From JBEKYD01 sp052148435 (GTDB lineage Bacteria; Acidobacteriota; Terriglobia; Bryobacterales; Bryobacteraceae), in contig JBKQIF010000024.1 of NCBI GenBank assembly GCA_052148435.1, positions 1-64,000 on the forward strand: a stretch of DNA of 64,000 nucleotides, in the 5' to 3' direction. This document shows, one piece after another, positions 8,256 to 16,552 of the stretch. The notes under the pieces were generated by a model that made no database searches, had not been told where the DNA came from, and saw nothing but the letters and a program-made list of their open reading frames with translations. A program made the position numbers and the translations under genes. The number at the start of each line of letters is the position of its first letter. Within the stretch, counting starts at the first letter, position 1.

Positions 8256-8340
8256 GGGACAGATCATCGCTTTTTGCCGTCTGTCAATCGGTCGCCGCCC
8301 GAGAGGGGATGACAGACGACGAAAAACGATCGCCTGTCCC
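8256..8340. repeat. GGGACAG-type inverted repeat between hemE and hemG
   Basis: Two imperfect 30-bp arms (8256-8285 and 8311-8340) begin GGGACAGATC and end CGCCTGTCCC. The same GGGACAG...CTGTCCC ends recur at 29841-29936, 39825-39853 and 51792-51884. A dispersed intergenic repeat family, here inside the hemE-hemG gap. Confidence 0.7.
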
Positions 8341-8353
8341 ACCGCAAGGGAAC

Positions 8354-8422
8354 CAAACAGGAGCGATGGAAGCGGCTCCGGCAACCGCTTCCTTACGGTC
8401 GCGGCTTCCACTCGCGGCTCAA
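8354..8422. repeat. Second repeat between hemE and hemG, related to the 27346 palindrome
   Basis: The stretch GCAACCGCTTCCTTACGGTC followed by GCGGCTTCC is a diverged copy of the arm sequence in the long palindrome at 27346-27413 (GCAACCGCTCCCTCACGGTC followed by GCGGCTCGG). A looser inverse copy precedes it (AGCGATGGAAGCGGCTCC). Confidence 0.5.
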
Positions 8423-8446
8423 TAGCCGTTGCCAACACGTGATCCT

Positions 8447-9469
8447 CTAGGGTTTGAACTCGCGCACCATCTGCACCACGGCGCGGACGTGTTCGGGGGG
8501 GGTGTCGGGCAGGATGCCGTGGCCCAGATTGAAAATGTGGCCGGGACGGGTGCCGGTGCGCTTGAGCAGCTCGTGCACCTTGGCGCGCAGCTCGTGGAGG
8601 GGCGCGAACAGCGCCACGGGGTCGAGGTTCCCCTGAATGGCGGAGCGATAGCTGATGTCCATCCAGGCCTCGTCTATATTCATGCGCCAGTCGACGCCCA
8701 TGACGTCGCCTCCGGCGGCGTGCAGCTCGCGGAAAAAACCGGAGGCGCCGGTGCCAAAATGAATCACCGGCACGCCGGTGGAGCGGATGCGTTCGATCAG
8801 GGCGCGGGAATAGGGGGCGGCAAAGCGCACGTAATCGTCCGAGCCGAGCGCGCCCACCCAGCTATCGAACACCTGAATGGCGCGGGCTCCGGCGGCCACC
8901 TGGAGGTGGGCGAAGGGGGCCAGCACGTCGACGATCTTACCCATCAAACGGCGCCAGAGGGTTTCGTCGCTGTACATCAGGCGCTTGGTGCGGACGAAAT
9001 TGCGGGAGGCGCCGCCTTCGATCATGTAACTGGCCATGGTGAAGGGCGCGCCCACGAAGCCGATGACGGGCACGCGGCCGGCCAGGGCGCGGACCACCTG
9101 CTGGATGGATTCGCCGACGTAGCCGAGATCGTCGGTATTGGCGGTCGAGAGGGAATCCACGTCGTCGGTGGTGCGCACGGGATTATCGATGATGGGGCCT
9201 TCGCCGGTGGCATAGCGCAGCTTGAGGCCCATGGGCTCGACCGGCAGCAGCAGGTCGGCGAAGATGATGGCGGCGTCGACGTCCAGCAATTCCACCGGCT
9301 GCAGCGTGACGGTGGACGCCAGATCGGGCCGTTTGCACATTTCGAGGATGCTGTGCCGCTCGCGGATATGCCGGTACTGCTTGAGGTAGCGGCCGGCCTG
9401 GCGCATAAACCAGACCGGCCGCACGTCGGTGGGCCGGCGGCGGCAGGCGTCGAGGAAGCGGCTTGTCAT
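8447..9469 (-). CDS. hemE: Uroporphyrinogen decarboxylase
   Basis: 340 residues from MTSRFLDACRRR. The signature PVWFMRQAGRYLKQYR is the conserved substrate-binding N-terminus of UroD; DVDAAIIFADLLLPVEPMG, GFVGAPFTMASYMIEGG and the C-terminal FNLGHGILPDTPPEHV also match. It decarboxylates uroporphyrinogen III to coproporphyrinogen III. I chose ATG at 9469 because it overlaps the apbE-like stop as ATGA (translational coupling) and gives the normal family length; an in-frame upstream start at 9508 would lie inside the neighbour. Confidence 0.95.
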   Translation of the reverse strand: MTSRFLDACRRRPTDVRPVWFMRQAGRYLKQYRHIRERHSILEMCKRPDLASTVTLQPVELLDVDAAIIFADLLLPVEPMGLKLRYATGEGPIIDNPVRTTDDVDSLSTANTDDLGYVGESIQQVVRALAGRVPVIGFVGAPFTMASYMIEGGASRNFVRTKRLMYSDETLWRRLMGKIVDVLAPFAHLQVAAGARAIQVFDSWVGALGSDDYVRFAAPYSRALIERIRSTGVPVIHFGTGASGFFRELHAAGGDVMGVDWRMNIDEAWMDISYRSAIQGNLDPVALFAPLHELRAKVHELLKRTGTRPGHIFNLGHGILPDTPPEHVRAVVQMVREFKP

Positions 9470-10458
9470 TGGAGCCACGCGCATGGGTGATCCGTCCTGT
9501 CCTGGCAAAAGAAAACGCGAAAATCCTCTGCCTTATGCTGGGCCGCCCACTGGCGGCCGTTCACGAAATAGGGTTTGGCCCAAGCTTCGCTGTCGATGGT
9601 TCGCGGGGCCACGACCGAAACCGCCACGCTTCCCTGGGCCGGGTAACCCGTGCGCGGATCCATGATATGGGCGTAGATGCGTCCTTCCGCGCGGAAGAAC
9701 TTTTCGTAACTGCCCGAGGTAGACATGGACATGTCCTTCAAAAACACATCCGCGGCCTTCTGTCGCGGGTGCCAGGGATCGCGGATATCGACCGGCCAGC
9801 CGCGCGGCGAATCGGGCGGCGCGCCCAGGCCGTAAATGCTGCTGCCCGACCCGGCCACCAACGCCGTATCGACGGACTTCCGGCGCAGCACGTCGACCAT
9901 GCGATCGACGGCATAACCTTTGCCGATGCCGCCGGGGTCGAGTTCCACGCCCGGCCGGTCGAACCGCACGGTGCGGGCCCCGGCGTCGAGATGCACATGC
10001 CCGTAACCGGTTTTTTCCAGTGCGGTCATCACTTCGGCGCGGTGCGGCAGATGTCCCGTATCTTTGTAAAACCCCCAAACCTTCATCAACGGGCCCACCG
10101 AAATATCAAACGCCCCTTCACTCTCGCGGCTGTATTCGAGGCAGGCCGCAAACAACTGAAACAGCTCTTCGGAAATCCGGACCGGGCCCTCGGCGGCGTG
10201 CTGGTTCACACGGCTCCACTCGCTGGTGGGCTTATAATTCGACAATAGATCGTCCAGGCGCCGTGCCTCGTCGAGCGCCGCGTCGGCGGCGGCTTCCATG
10301 GCCAAGCGGTCGGTACCGTAGAGGACCACCGTATAAGTCGACCCCATGGCGTCGCCGCTCTTCTCCAGGCGGAGCGCGGTTTGGGCCCAGGCCGGCGCGT
10401 ACCCCGCCAACAAAAACAAAACTAACACAATTGGTTTGGTTTTAGGGCTAATTTTCAC
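9466..10458 (-). CDS. ApbE-like FAD:protein FMN transferase
   Basis: 330 residues from a GTG at 10458. The N-terminus is a clear signal peptide (MKISPKTKPIVLVLFLLAGY then APAWAQ). Family motifs are MGSTYTVVLYG, FDISVGPLMKVWGFY, ELDPGGIGKGYAVDRM and the C-terminal SGSYEKFF...YAHIMDPRTGYPA, the ApbE FAD- and Mg-binding region. ApbE enzymes attach FMN to Thr residues of exported redox proteins (NQR/RNF subunits, flavocytochromes). The start overlaps the rbfA stop by 11 bases, and its stop overlaps the hemE start, so it is translated as a link between the two. A longer frame to 10683 runs antisense-free through rbfA and is unlikely. Confidence 0.9.
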   Translation of the reverse strand: MKISPKTKPIVLVLFLLAGYAPAWAQTALRLEKSGDAMGSTYTVVLYGTDRLAMEAAADAALDEARRLDDLLSNYKPTSEWSRVNQHAAEGPVRISEELFQLFAACLEYSRESEGAFDISVGPLMKVWGFYKDTGHLPHRAEVMTALEKTGYGHVHLDAGARTVRFDRPGVELDPGGIGKGYAVDRMVDVLRRKSVDTALVAGSGSSIYGLGAPPDSPRGWPVDIRDPWHPRQKAADVFLKDMSMSTSGSYEKFFRAEGRIYAHIMDPRTGYPAQGSVAVSVVAPRTIDSEAWAKPYFVNGRQWAAQHKAEDFRVFFCQDRTDHPCAWLQ

Positions 10459-10810
10459 TGCGGCCCCGAGATTTTTTGGCTCGTTTGAGCAGGAAATCGA
10501 TCCGGCTCTCGACGTCGGGGTTGCGGTCACGCTCAAAACGCAGCTCGGGGACGTGGCGCAGGCTGAGGCGGGTGGCCAGTTCGTGGCGCAGGAACCCCTT
10601 GGCGTGTTCGAGCGCGTCCATGGACTGCTTCTGCTCGCGCTCGCTGCCGCGCACGGCGACGCGCACCCCGGCGTGGCGGCCATCCGGGCTGACGTGCGCC
10701 TCGATCACGTCCACCGCCAGGAGCCGGGGGTCTTCGGTTTCAAATCCAATGATCTCCGCGAGTTCCTCTCGTACCGTTTCGGAAACCCGCAACGTGCGCC
10801 GTTCATCCAT
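10448..10810 (-). CDS. rbfA: 30S ribosome-binding factor A
   Basis: 120 residues with MDERRTLRVSETVREELAEI, a VDVIEAHVSPDGRHAGVRVAV core and the C-terminal RHVPELRFERDRNPDVESRID, which match the KH-type RbfA fold. It binds immature 30S subunits for 16S rRNA 5'-end maturation. Its place after infB and the DUF503 gene in the nusA operon is the classic position. Confidence 0.95.
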   Translation of the reverse strand: MDERRTLRVSETVREELAEIIGFETEDPRLLAVDVIEAHVSPDGRHAGVRVAVRGSEREQKQSMDALEHAKGFLRHELATRLSLRHVPELRFERDRNPDVESRIDFLLKRAKKSRGRSEN

Positions 10811-10822
10811 AGCAAACTAGCT

Positions 10823-10871
10823 GTCAGCGATCAGCATTCAGCTTTCAGCCAGCCGACAGCTGATCGCTGAC
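10823..10871. repeat. GTCAGCGATCAGC inverted repeat
   Basis: A perfect 13-bp arm GTCAGCGATCAGC (10823-10835) pairs with 10859-10871, and related AGCxxTCAGC heptamers fill the loop. Similar words occur at 17278-17300 and 63645-63667. It separates DUF503 from rbfA but, without a U-tract, is unlikely to stop transcription. Confidence 0.6.
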
Positions 10872-10887
10872 TGCCGAAAGCTCTTTC

Positions 10888-11172
10888 TCACAACCACTCA
10901 GTCGCCGTGTCCACCAAACTTCCGCCGAGCACCCCGGCGGCATCCTCCTCCACCGCCTGGAGCACCTTTTGAGCGTGCTCGCGGCTGGAGGAAACCGTCA
11001 CCGCCGCTACCAGCGCGCGCTGCCAAACATTCTCGAAATCGATCTCCGCCACGGCCACGTTGAAGCGGGCGCGCAAGCGGTCCTTCAATCCTTTGACGAC
11101 GTGCCGCTTGTCCTTGAGCGAGTGCGCATCCTCGATGCGCAACTCCAGAGTGAGCACGCCGATGGATGCCAT
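10888..11172 (-). CDS. DUF503 (YlxP-like) protein
   Basis: 94 residues starting MASIGVLTLELRIEDAHSLK and containing KDKRHVVKGLKDRLRARFNVAVAE, the DUF503 signature. The family is a small ferredoxin-like fold found between infB and rbfA in many bacteria, thought to help ribosome or rRNA maturation. The ATG lies one base from the infB stop (TGAGATG), so translation is probably coupled. Confidence 0.93.
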   Translation of the reverse strand: MASIGVLTLELRIEDAHSLKDKRHVVKGLKDRLRARFNVAVAEIDFENVWQRALVAAVTVSSSREHAQKVLQAVEEDAAGVLGGSLVDTATEWL

Positions 11173-11173
11173 C

Positions 11174-14152
11174 TCAGGCGAAGACTTCGCTGGCCACGCG
11201 CTCGGTCACGAAGGCCTCGATGATGTCGCTCTGTTTTACGTCGGCGTAATTTTCGAGCGTGATGCCGCACTCCATGCCGCTCTTGACTTCGGTGACATCG
11301 TCTTTGAAGCGTCGCAGCGAAGCGATTTTGCCGGTATAGACCACCACGTTGTCGCGCAGCAGGCGGACTTCCGAGCGGCTGGCAATAGAGCCATCCTGCA
11401 CGATGCAGCCGGCCACGCTGCCCACCTTGCTGATACGGAAGGTCTCGCGCACTTCGGCCTTGCCCCGGTACACTTCCTTGAATACGGGCTCAAGCAGACC
11501 GGTCATGGCGCGCTTAATCTCGTCGGTGAGATTGTAAATGATGGTGTGCAGGCGGATGTCGACTTTTTCCTGCTCGGCGAGGGCGGCGGCATTGCGCTCG
11601 GGGCGCACGTTGAAACCGATGATGATGGCATTGGAAGCGGTGGCCAGAAGGACATCGCTTTCGTTGATGGCGCCAACGCCGGAACGGATGACCTTGATCG
11701 TCACCTTCTCGTTCGAGAGCTTGAGCAGAGTTTCGGCCAGCACTTCGGCCGAGCCGCCCACGTCGGCCTTAATGATGACGGGCAGTTCCTTGATCTCGCC
11801 CTCGCGCATCTGCCGGTGGAATTGTTCGAGGGTGAGGCGTCCGGACTTGGCCATGGCCGCATCGCGGACCTTCTGGTCGCGGAACTGAACGATCTGCTTG
11901 GCCTTGGCGGTATCGGTGACCACCTGGAAATCGTCGCCCACGTCGGGCATGGATTCGAGGCCGAGCACTTCGACCGGGGTAGCGGGGCCGGCTTTGCGGA
12001 TCTGCCCGCCGCGGTCGTCCATCATGGCGCGCACCTTACCGAAGACGGCGCCGCAGATGAAGAAATCGCCAACGGACAGGGTGCCGTTGCGCACGAGGAC
12101 GGTAGCCACGGGGCCGCGGCCGCGATCGAGCTGGGCTTCGAGGACCGTCCCGACGGCCGGACGGCTGGGATTGGCCTTGAGCTCCTGCAGGTCGGCCACC
12201 AGCAGAATCATTTCGAGCAGGCGGTCGACATTTTCGTGGGTCTTGGCGGAGACCGGCACCATCACCACGTCGCCGCCCCAGTCTTCGGCCAGGAGGCCGC
12301 GATCGGCCAGTTGCTGCTTGATGCGCTCGGGCTGGGCGCCGGGCTTATCGATCTTGTTAATGGCCACCACGATGGGAACGCCGGCGGCCCTGGCGTGGTC
12401 GATGGCTTCGACGGTCTGCGGCATGACGCCGTCGTCGGCCGCGACTACCAGCACGACGATATCGGTGACCTTGGCGCCGCGGGCGCGCATGCGGGTGAAT
12501 GCTTCATGGCCGGGGGTATCGATGAAGACGATTTTGCGGCCATTCATTTCGACTTGATAGGCGCCGATGTGCTGGGTGATGCCGCCGGCTTCGCGGGCGG
12601 CCACATTGGCTTCGCGGATGCCGTCGAGCAAGGAAGTCTTGCCATGGTCCACGTGGCCCATGATGGTGACCACGGGAGCGCGGGTATGCAAATCCTTGGC
12701 CTCTTCGGCGTCTTCGACCGCCTGCATGGCTTCGGTTTCGTAGCTGACGGTAGCGGTGGAAGCGCCGAAATCGCGGGCGACCTCGGTGGCCAGCTTGGAA
12801 TCGAGAGTCTGGTTGATGGTGGCGAAAATGCCGCGGTCCATCAATTTCTTCATGACGAGGGTAGCTTTAACGTCCAGCTTTTCGCACAACTCCTTGACGG
12901 TGATGCCCTCGGAGATGGTGATTTCGCGGTTGATGGGCGGCGGCCCGGTTTCCACATGACGGCGGACCTGGGGGCGAAGGACCTTTTCTTCCTCGACGCG
13001 TTCGCGCTGCTGGCCGCGGCCGGGGCGTTTGTCGCCAAGGCGGGGGCGGGGCTGGTCCATGGGCGGCGGCGCCAGACCGGGGCCCATACCGGGACGAGCC
13101 GAGGTCGGATGCTGCGGGCGCGGGCCGGGGCGCATGGGCGGACCGCTGGGACGGGCTCCGGCTGGGCCCGGGCCCTGGCGGGCGACGACCAGCGGCTGGC
13201 CGGGGCGGATGGGGCCGCGATAAATGGGTTGGCCGGGAACGGGCGAACTGGGCGGCTTGGGAACTCCGGGACGCGGCGCGGCGGGTTGGGCCGGCATGAA
13301 GGGGCGCGGCGCGGTCAGCTTGGCCACCAGGTCGGCGCGCGGCGGAACGATGGGACGAGCCGCGGGCTGGCCCGCCAGCGGGCGGCCACCCTGGGGCGTG
13401 GTCTGCGCCGCCGGCGGCCCACCGCCGGCAGGACGGAAGGCTTCCAGGCGAGGGCGCGGCGGGAGCGGCGGCCGGGGCGCGCCGGGAACCGGAGAGCCGG
13501 CAGGCGGGCGGGGCGTTTCCCCCGGAATGGAAGGGAGCGGAGTGCGCGGCCCGGAAAGAATCTGTCCAGGCCGGGGCCCGGGCCCGGCGGGAACGGGAAT
13601 CGGTTTGGCTGCCGGTGCGCTGGGGCGCCCCGGCGCGATCATTGCTACTGGAGGCATTGGGGCTGCGGGATGCGGCGTCTGGGGAACAGTCGGAGGTGTG
13701 TGGAACGTAGGCGGAGCTGGCGTTTGAGGCGTCCGGCTGGCCGGAATGGATACCGGAGGATGCACCGCACGCCCGCTTGCCAGCGGCGGCCGAATAGGAG
13801 CGGCGTGCGCGAGGCGGCCGGCCTCGCTTGCCGCCGGTCGATCCGCTTCGCCGGCGGAGGTTTCGGGGGCGGGAACGCGATCCTCGCCGGGAGGCGCGGT
13901 TTCGACTTCCTCAGCCTCGACGGTTTCCGGCTCGTCCTCGACTGCTATCGCCGAAGAATCGTCCCCGGCGCCGTCACCGTTCACTGGGGACTCCTTACCG
14001 TAGAGGCGCCGCAGCCTGATCGCAACGTCTTCGTCGATCGAGCTGGAGTGCGTTTTCTTTTCCGCAACGCCTAGTTCGGGCAGGCGCTCCAGAATTTCGT
14101 GAGCCTTGACTTCCAACTCCCGGGCCAGCTCATTGATTCGAATCTTCTTCAT
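11174..14152 (-). CDS. infB: Translation initiation factor IF-2
   Basis: 992 residues. Residues 1-50 are the IF2-N helix-turn-helix-like domain (MKKIRINELARELEVKAHEI). Residues 55-375 form a long Pro/Ala/Gly-rich disordered linker. A second IF2-N domain (about 408-470) precedes the GTPase, with G1 GHVDHGKT near 499, G3 DTPGHEAF and G4 NKID. The C-terminal half has the EF-Tu-like and C1/C2 domains; C2 binds fMet-tRNA. The linker is longer than in E. coli IF2 and lies mostly between the two N domains. It follows nusA by 12 bases. Confidence 0.97.
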   Translation of the reverse strand: MKKIRINELARELEVKAHEILERLPELGVAEKKTHSSSIDEDVAIRLRRLYGKESPVNGDGAGDDSSAIAVEDEPETVEAEEVETAPPGEDRVPAPETSAGEADRPAASEAGRLAHAAPIRPPLASGRAVHPPVSIPASRTPQTPAPPTFHTPPTVPQTPHPAAPMPPVAMIAPGRPSAPAAKPIPVPAGPGPRPGQILSGPRTPLPSIPGETPRPPAGSPVPGAPRPPLPPRPRLEAFRPAGGGPPAAQTTPQGGRPLAGQPAARPIVPPRADLVAKLTAPRPFMPAQPAAPRPGVPKPPSSPVPGQPIYRGPIRPGQPLVVARQGPGPAGARPSGPPMRPGPRPQHPTSARPGMGPGLAPPPMDQPRPRLGDKRPGRGQQRERVEEEKVLRPQVRRHVETGPPPINREITISEGITVKELCEKLDVKATLVMKKLMDRGIFATINQTLDSKLATEVARDFGASTATVSYETEAMQAVEDAEEAKDLHTRAPVVTIMGHVDHGKTSLLDGIREANVAAREAGGITQHIGAYQVEMNGRKIVFIDTPGHEAFTRMRARGAKVTDIVVLVVAADDGVMPQTVEAIDHARAAGVPIVVAINKIDKPGAQPERIKQQLADRGLLAEDWGGDVVMVPVSAKTHENVDRLLEMILLVADLQELKANPSRPAVGTVLEAQLDRGRGPVATVLVRNGTLSVGDFFICGAVFGKVRAMMDDRGGQIRKAGPATPVEVLGLESMPDVGDDFQVVTDTAKAKQIVQFRDQKVRDAAMAKSGRLTLEQFHRQMREGEIKELPVIIKADVGGSAEVLAETLLKLSNEKVTIKVIRSGVGAINESDVLLATASNAIIIGFNVRPERNAAALAEQEKVDIRLHTIIYNLTDEIKRAMTGLLEPVFKEVYRGKAEVRETFRISKVGSVAGCIVQDGSIASRSEVRLLRDNVVVYTGKIASLRRFKDDVTEVKSGMECGITLENYADVKQSDIIEAFVTERVASEVFA

Positions 14153-14164
14153 AGGTAAAGCGAT

Positions 14165-15796
14165 CTACTTCCCGTCCGCAACCTCATTAACCGCAGTTGG
14201 AGCGTCCTCTGGCCCCGCTCCTTTCGGATTGTCAGGGGGAGAACCCGCGTCCACCATGTTAGCAAACTGTTCCGAAGCCGCTTCAGTTTCCACGGGATCG
14301 GCAGTTTCGGCGGCTTTTTCCTCGGCCGGCGCAGCCTCCTCGACACCGGGGGCGGCTGCTACGGCGGGAAGCTCCGCTGCCGGCGCGCCATCGGCTTCGA
14401 CTTCGACTTCGGCTTCGGCTTTGACTTCGACTTCGGCTTCGGCTTCGGCTTCGGCTTCGACTTCCGGAGCGGCTTCCGGGCTCAGTGTTTCGGAGGCCGG
14501 CGCCTCAGGCGCCGAGGTGGGGGCCGGCTCCTCGAACTGGCTGTAGTAGGCCACTACGGTTTCCTGAATCTTCTCCACCATTTCCGGCCCGATTCCCTGG
14601 ATTTCCTCGAGTTGCTCGGGGGTCATCTCGCCCAGACGCTCGACGGTGCCGATGCCCGCTTCGGCCAGCGTCTCGACGACCTTTTCGGGCAGGCCGTAAT
14701 CGATCAGGATGCCGACCGGAGCGCCCGGCGCCACCAGCGCGGCCATCTGCGTTTCGACTTCCTGGCGCTTCTCTTCCTCGCTCTTGATATCGATCTTCCA
14801 GCCGAGCAGTTTGGCCGCCAGACGGACGTTCTGCCCCTTCTTGCCGATGGCGAGGGAAAGCTGGGAATCGTCGACGATCACTTCCATGTGCTTTTCGAGC
14901 GGGTCGAGCACGGTAATCCGGCTGACCTTGGCCGGGCTGAGGGCGTGGCCGGCAAAGACCACCGAGTCTTCGGAGTACTCGATGATATCGATCTTTTCGC
15001 CGCGCAGTTCGCGAATGATGGATTGCACGCGCATGCCCTTCATGCCGACGCATGCGCCCACGCTATCCACGTCGCGGTCGCGGCTCTGCACGGCGATCTT
15101 GGTGCGCTCGCCGGCTTCCCGGGCGCAACCGCGAATGGACACCGTGCCATCGTAGATTTCGGGCACTTCCTGCTCAAACAGGCGCATGACGAGCTCGGGC
15201 GCGGCGCGCGAGACGACCACGCCGGGGCCTTTGCTGGACTTGTCCACCAGGCGGATGACGCAGCGCACGCGGTCGCCCACCGAATAGCTTTCGAGACGCG
15301 ACTGTTCCTTCTTGGGCAGGCGGGCTTCGGTCTTGCCCAAGTCGAGGATGTAGTCGGGGCCTTCGACGCGTTTGATGGTGCAGTTGACCAACTCGCCGGC
15401 GCGGCCGGAGTATTCGTTGAAGACGGTTTCGCGCTCGGCCTCGCGCACCTTCTGAAAAATCACCTGTTTGGCGGTCTGCGCCGAAATGCGTCCGAGCGCG
15501 TCGGTATTCTTCGGGATGCGGATTTCCGCGCCGATTTCGGCCTCCGGATCGATGCGGCGGGCTTCGGCCAGGGTCATTTCATGGGCAGCGTCGGCGACCG
15601 CTTCCACCGCTTTCTTGACGGCATACAAGCTAATGGCGCCGGTTTTGGCATCCATCTCGGCGAGATAATCTTCATTAGTCCGGTAGTGCTTGCGCGCCGC
15701 GATCAGCATGGCGTCCTTGACCGCGTCGAGCACGATCTGCGGATCGATACCCTTTTCCTTGCTCAGAATCTCGATGGATTGAAAGATCGTTTCCAA
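14165..15796 (-). CDS. nusA: Transcription termination/antitermination factor NusA
   Basis: 543 residues. An N-terminal RNA-polymerase-binding domain (METIFQSIEILSKEKGIDPQ), an S1 domain (GELVNCTIKRVEGPDYILDL) and two KH domains (CVGMKGMRVQSIIREL; SLAIGKKGQNVRLAAKL) are visible, then one helix-hairpin-helix unit (LEEIQGIGPEMVEKIQ). The last 110 residues are an acidic, low-complexity Glu/Ala/Val tail encoded by a degenerate hexanucleotide repeat (14392-14465 on the plus strand). Operon: rimP upstream, infB downstream. Confidence 0.96.
   Translation of the reverse strand: METIFQSIEILSKEKGIDPQIVLDAVKDAMLIAARKHYRTNEDYLAEMDAKTGAISLYAVKKAVEAVADAAHEMTLAEARRIDPEAEIGAEIRIPKNTDALGRISAQTAKQVIFQKVREAERETVFNEYSGRAGELVNCTIKRVEGPDYILDLGKTEARLPKKEQSRLESYSVGDRVRCVIRLVDKSSKGPGVVVSRAAPELVMRLFEQEVPEIYDGTVSIRGCAREAGERTKIAVQSRDRDVDSVGACVGMKGMRVQSIIRELRGEKIDIIEYSEDSVVFAGHALSPAKVSRITVLDPLEKHMEVIVDDSQLSLAIGKKGQNVRLAAKLLGWKIDIKSEEEKRQEVETQMAALVAPGAPVGILIDYGLPEKVVETLAEAGIGTVERLGEMTPEQLEEIQGIGPEMVEKIQETVVAYYSQFEEPAPTSAPEAPASETLSPEAAPEVEAEAEAEAEVEVKAEAEVEVEADGAPAAELPAVAAAPGVEEAAPAEEKAAETADPVETEAASEQFANMVDAGSPPDNPKGAGPEDAPTAVNEVADGK
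14392..14465. repeat. Degenerate hexanucleotide repeat inside nusA
   Basis: About twelve units of GGCTTC/GACTTC (plus strand) encode alternating Glu-Ala and Glu-Val in the acidic NusA tail. Such tracts vary in length by slippage in steps of two codons and stay in frame. Confidence 0.75.
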
Positions 15797-15835
15797 AGTG
15801 CCCTCGTCTGTCGCTTGGGGTTCGTTGCCGGTGGG

Positions 15836-16300
15836 TTACCACTCGAACTTCAGGTGGGCTTTCAGCACCTGATCGAGACCGAAATGGAGTTGTTGGCCGG
15901 GCGCGGTTTCGAGCGAGACGACGCCGGCGGCGAACCCGGCGAGCGTGCCTTCGAAATTCCGGCGGCCGTCGATGGCGGTGCGCAGCGTAATTTTGACTTT
16001 CTTTCCCTGAAACCGCTCGAAGTCGGCGGGTTTAACCAGCTTGCGCTCGATACCCGGAGAGCTGACTTCGAGCGTGTAGCGGCCACCGGGGACCACGTCT
16101 TCCACATCCAGAATGGTGCCGACCTGTTGCGAAACCAATTCGCAGTCGGCGTGAGTTACGCCTTCCGGCTTGTCGATCGAGATGCGCACAAAACTATTGT
16201 TTCCGCCGCCCTTGACTTCGACTTCGACCAATTCCAAGCCTTCGGAGCCGGCCACCCGCCCGGCGATTTCCTCGATTTTTGACGCTACCGCTTCGCGCAT
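15836..16300 (-). CDS. rimP: Ribosome maturation factor RimP
   Basis: 154 residues with GLELVEVEVKGGGNNSFVRI, then SIDKPEGVTHADCELVSQQV and YTLEVSSPGIERKL, the hallmark RimP segments (N-terminal alpha/beta domain, then the Sm-like domain with TLRTAIDGRRNFEGTLAGF). It assists 30S assembly. It is the first gene of the nusA-infB operon, preceded by a leader with a terminator-like hairpin. Confidence 0.95.
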   Translation of the reverse strand: MREAVASKIEEIAGRVAGSEGLELVEVEVKGGGNNSFVRISIDKPEGVTHADCELVSQQVGTILDVEDVVPGGRYTLEVSSPGIERKLVKPADFERFQGKKVKITLRTAIDGRRNFEGTLAGFAAGVVSLETAPGQQLHFGLDQVLKAHLKFEW

Positions 16301-16324
16301 CGTTGCCAGTCGCTCGCGCCTAAT

Positions 16325-16376
16325 AAAAAAGTGGGCTTTCGCCCACTCATGGTTTCGACGCTACCCCTCGATTGTA
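16325..16376 (-). promoter_or_regulatory. rimP leader: -10 box and terminator-like hairpin
   Basis: On the minus strand a TACAAT -10-like box (16376-16371) is followed by a leader of about 64 bases. In it a 7-bp stem AGTGGGC/GCCCACT with a GAAA loop (16347-16330) is followed by six U (16330-16325), then 24 bases to the rimP ATG. No minus-strand gene lies upstream for it to terminate, so it probably works inside the operon's own leader as an attenuator. rimP leader RNAs are a known class in other bacteria; membership here is inference. Confidence 0.6.
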
Positions 16377-16552
16377 GCGTGTTTGGAGCGGAATGGGTAG
16401 CGGGTTGGCACCTTTATTAGGGCGGAATCCGGGTCCGGCGGCACAATCTGATATGATAGGGCTACGATTTTGAGCATTTCCCCGGTTCTCCGCGCGGGCG
16501 CACTCAAGAGAACCGGTCTTGGAAATCGGCGAGAGGCGGTAGGGAAAAACGG

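Noticed and set aside
7006..8442. 478-codon plus-strand frame over hemG
   Set aside because: Antisense shadow of the PPOX gene with no recognised motif.
10459..10683. N-terminal extension of the ApbE-like frame to 10683
   Set aside because: It overlaps rbfA in another frame and would hide the signal peptide that starts at 10458.
11060..14074. 1004-codon open frame on the plus strand over infB
   Set aside because: It is antisense to IF-2, rich in His/Asp/Gly as expected from reverse reading of GC-rich codons, and has no domain or ribosome site.
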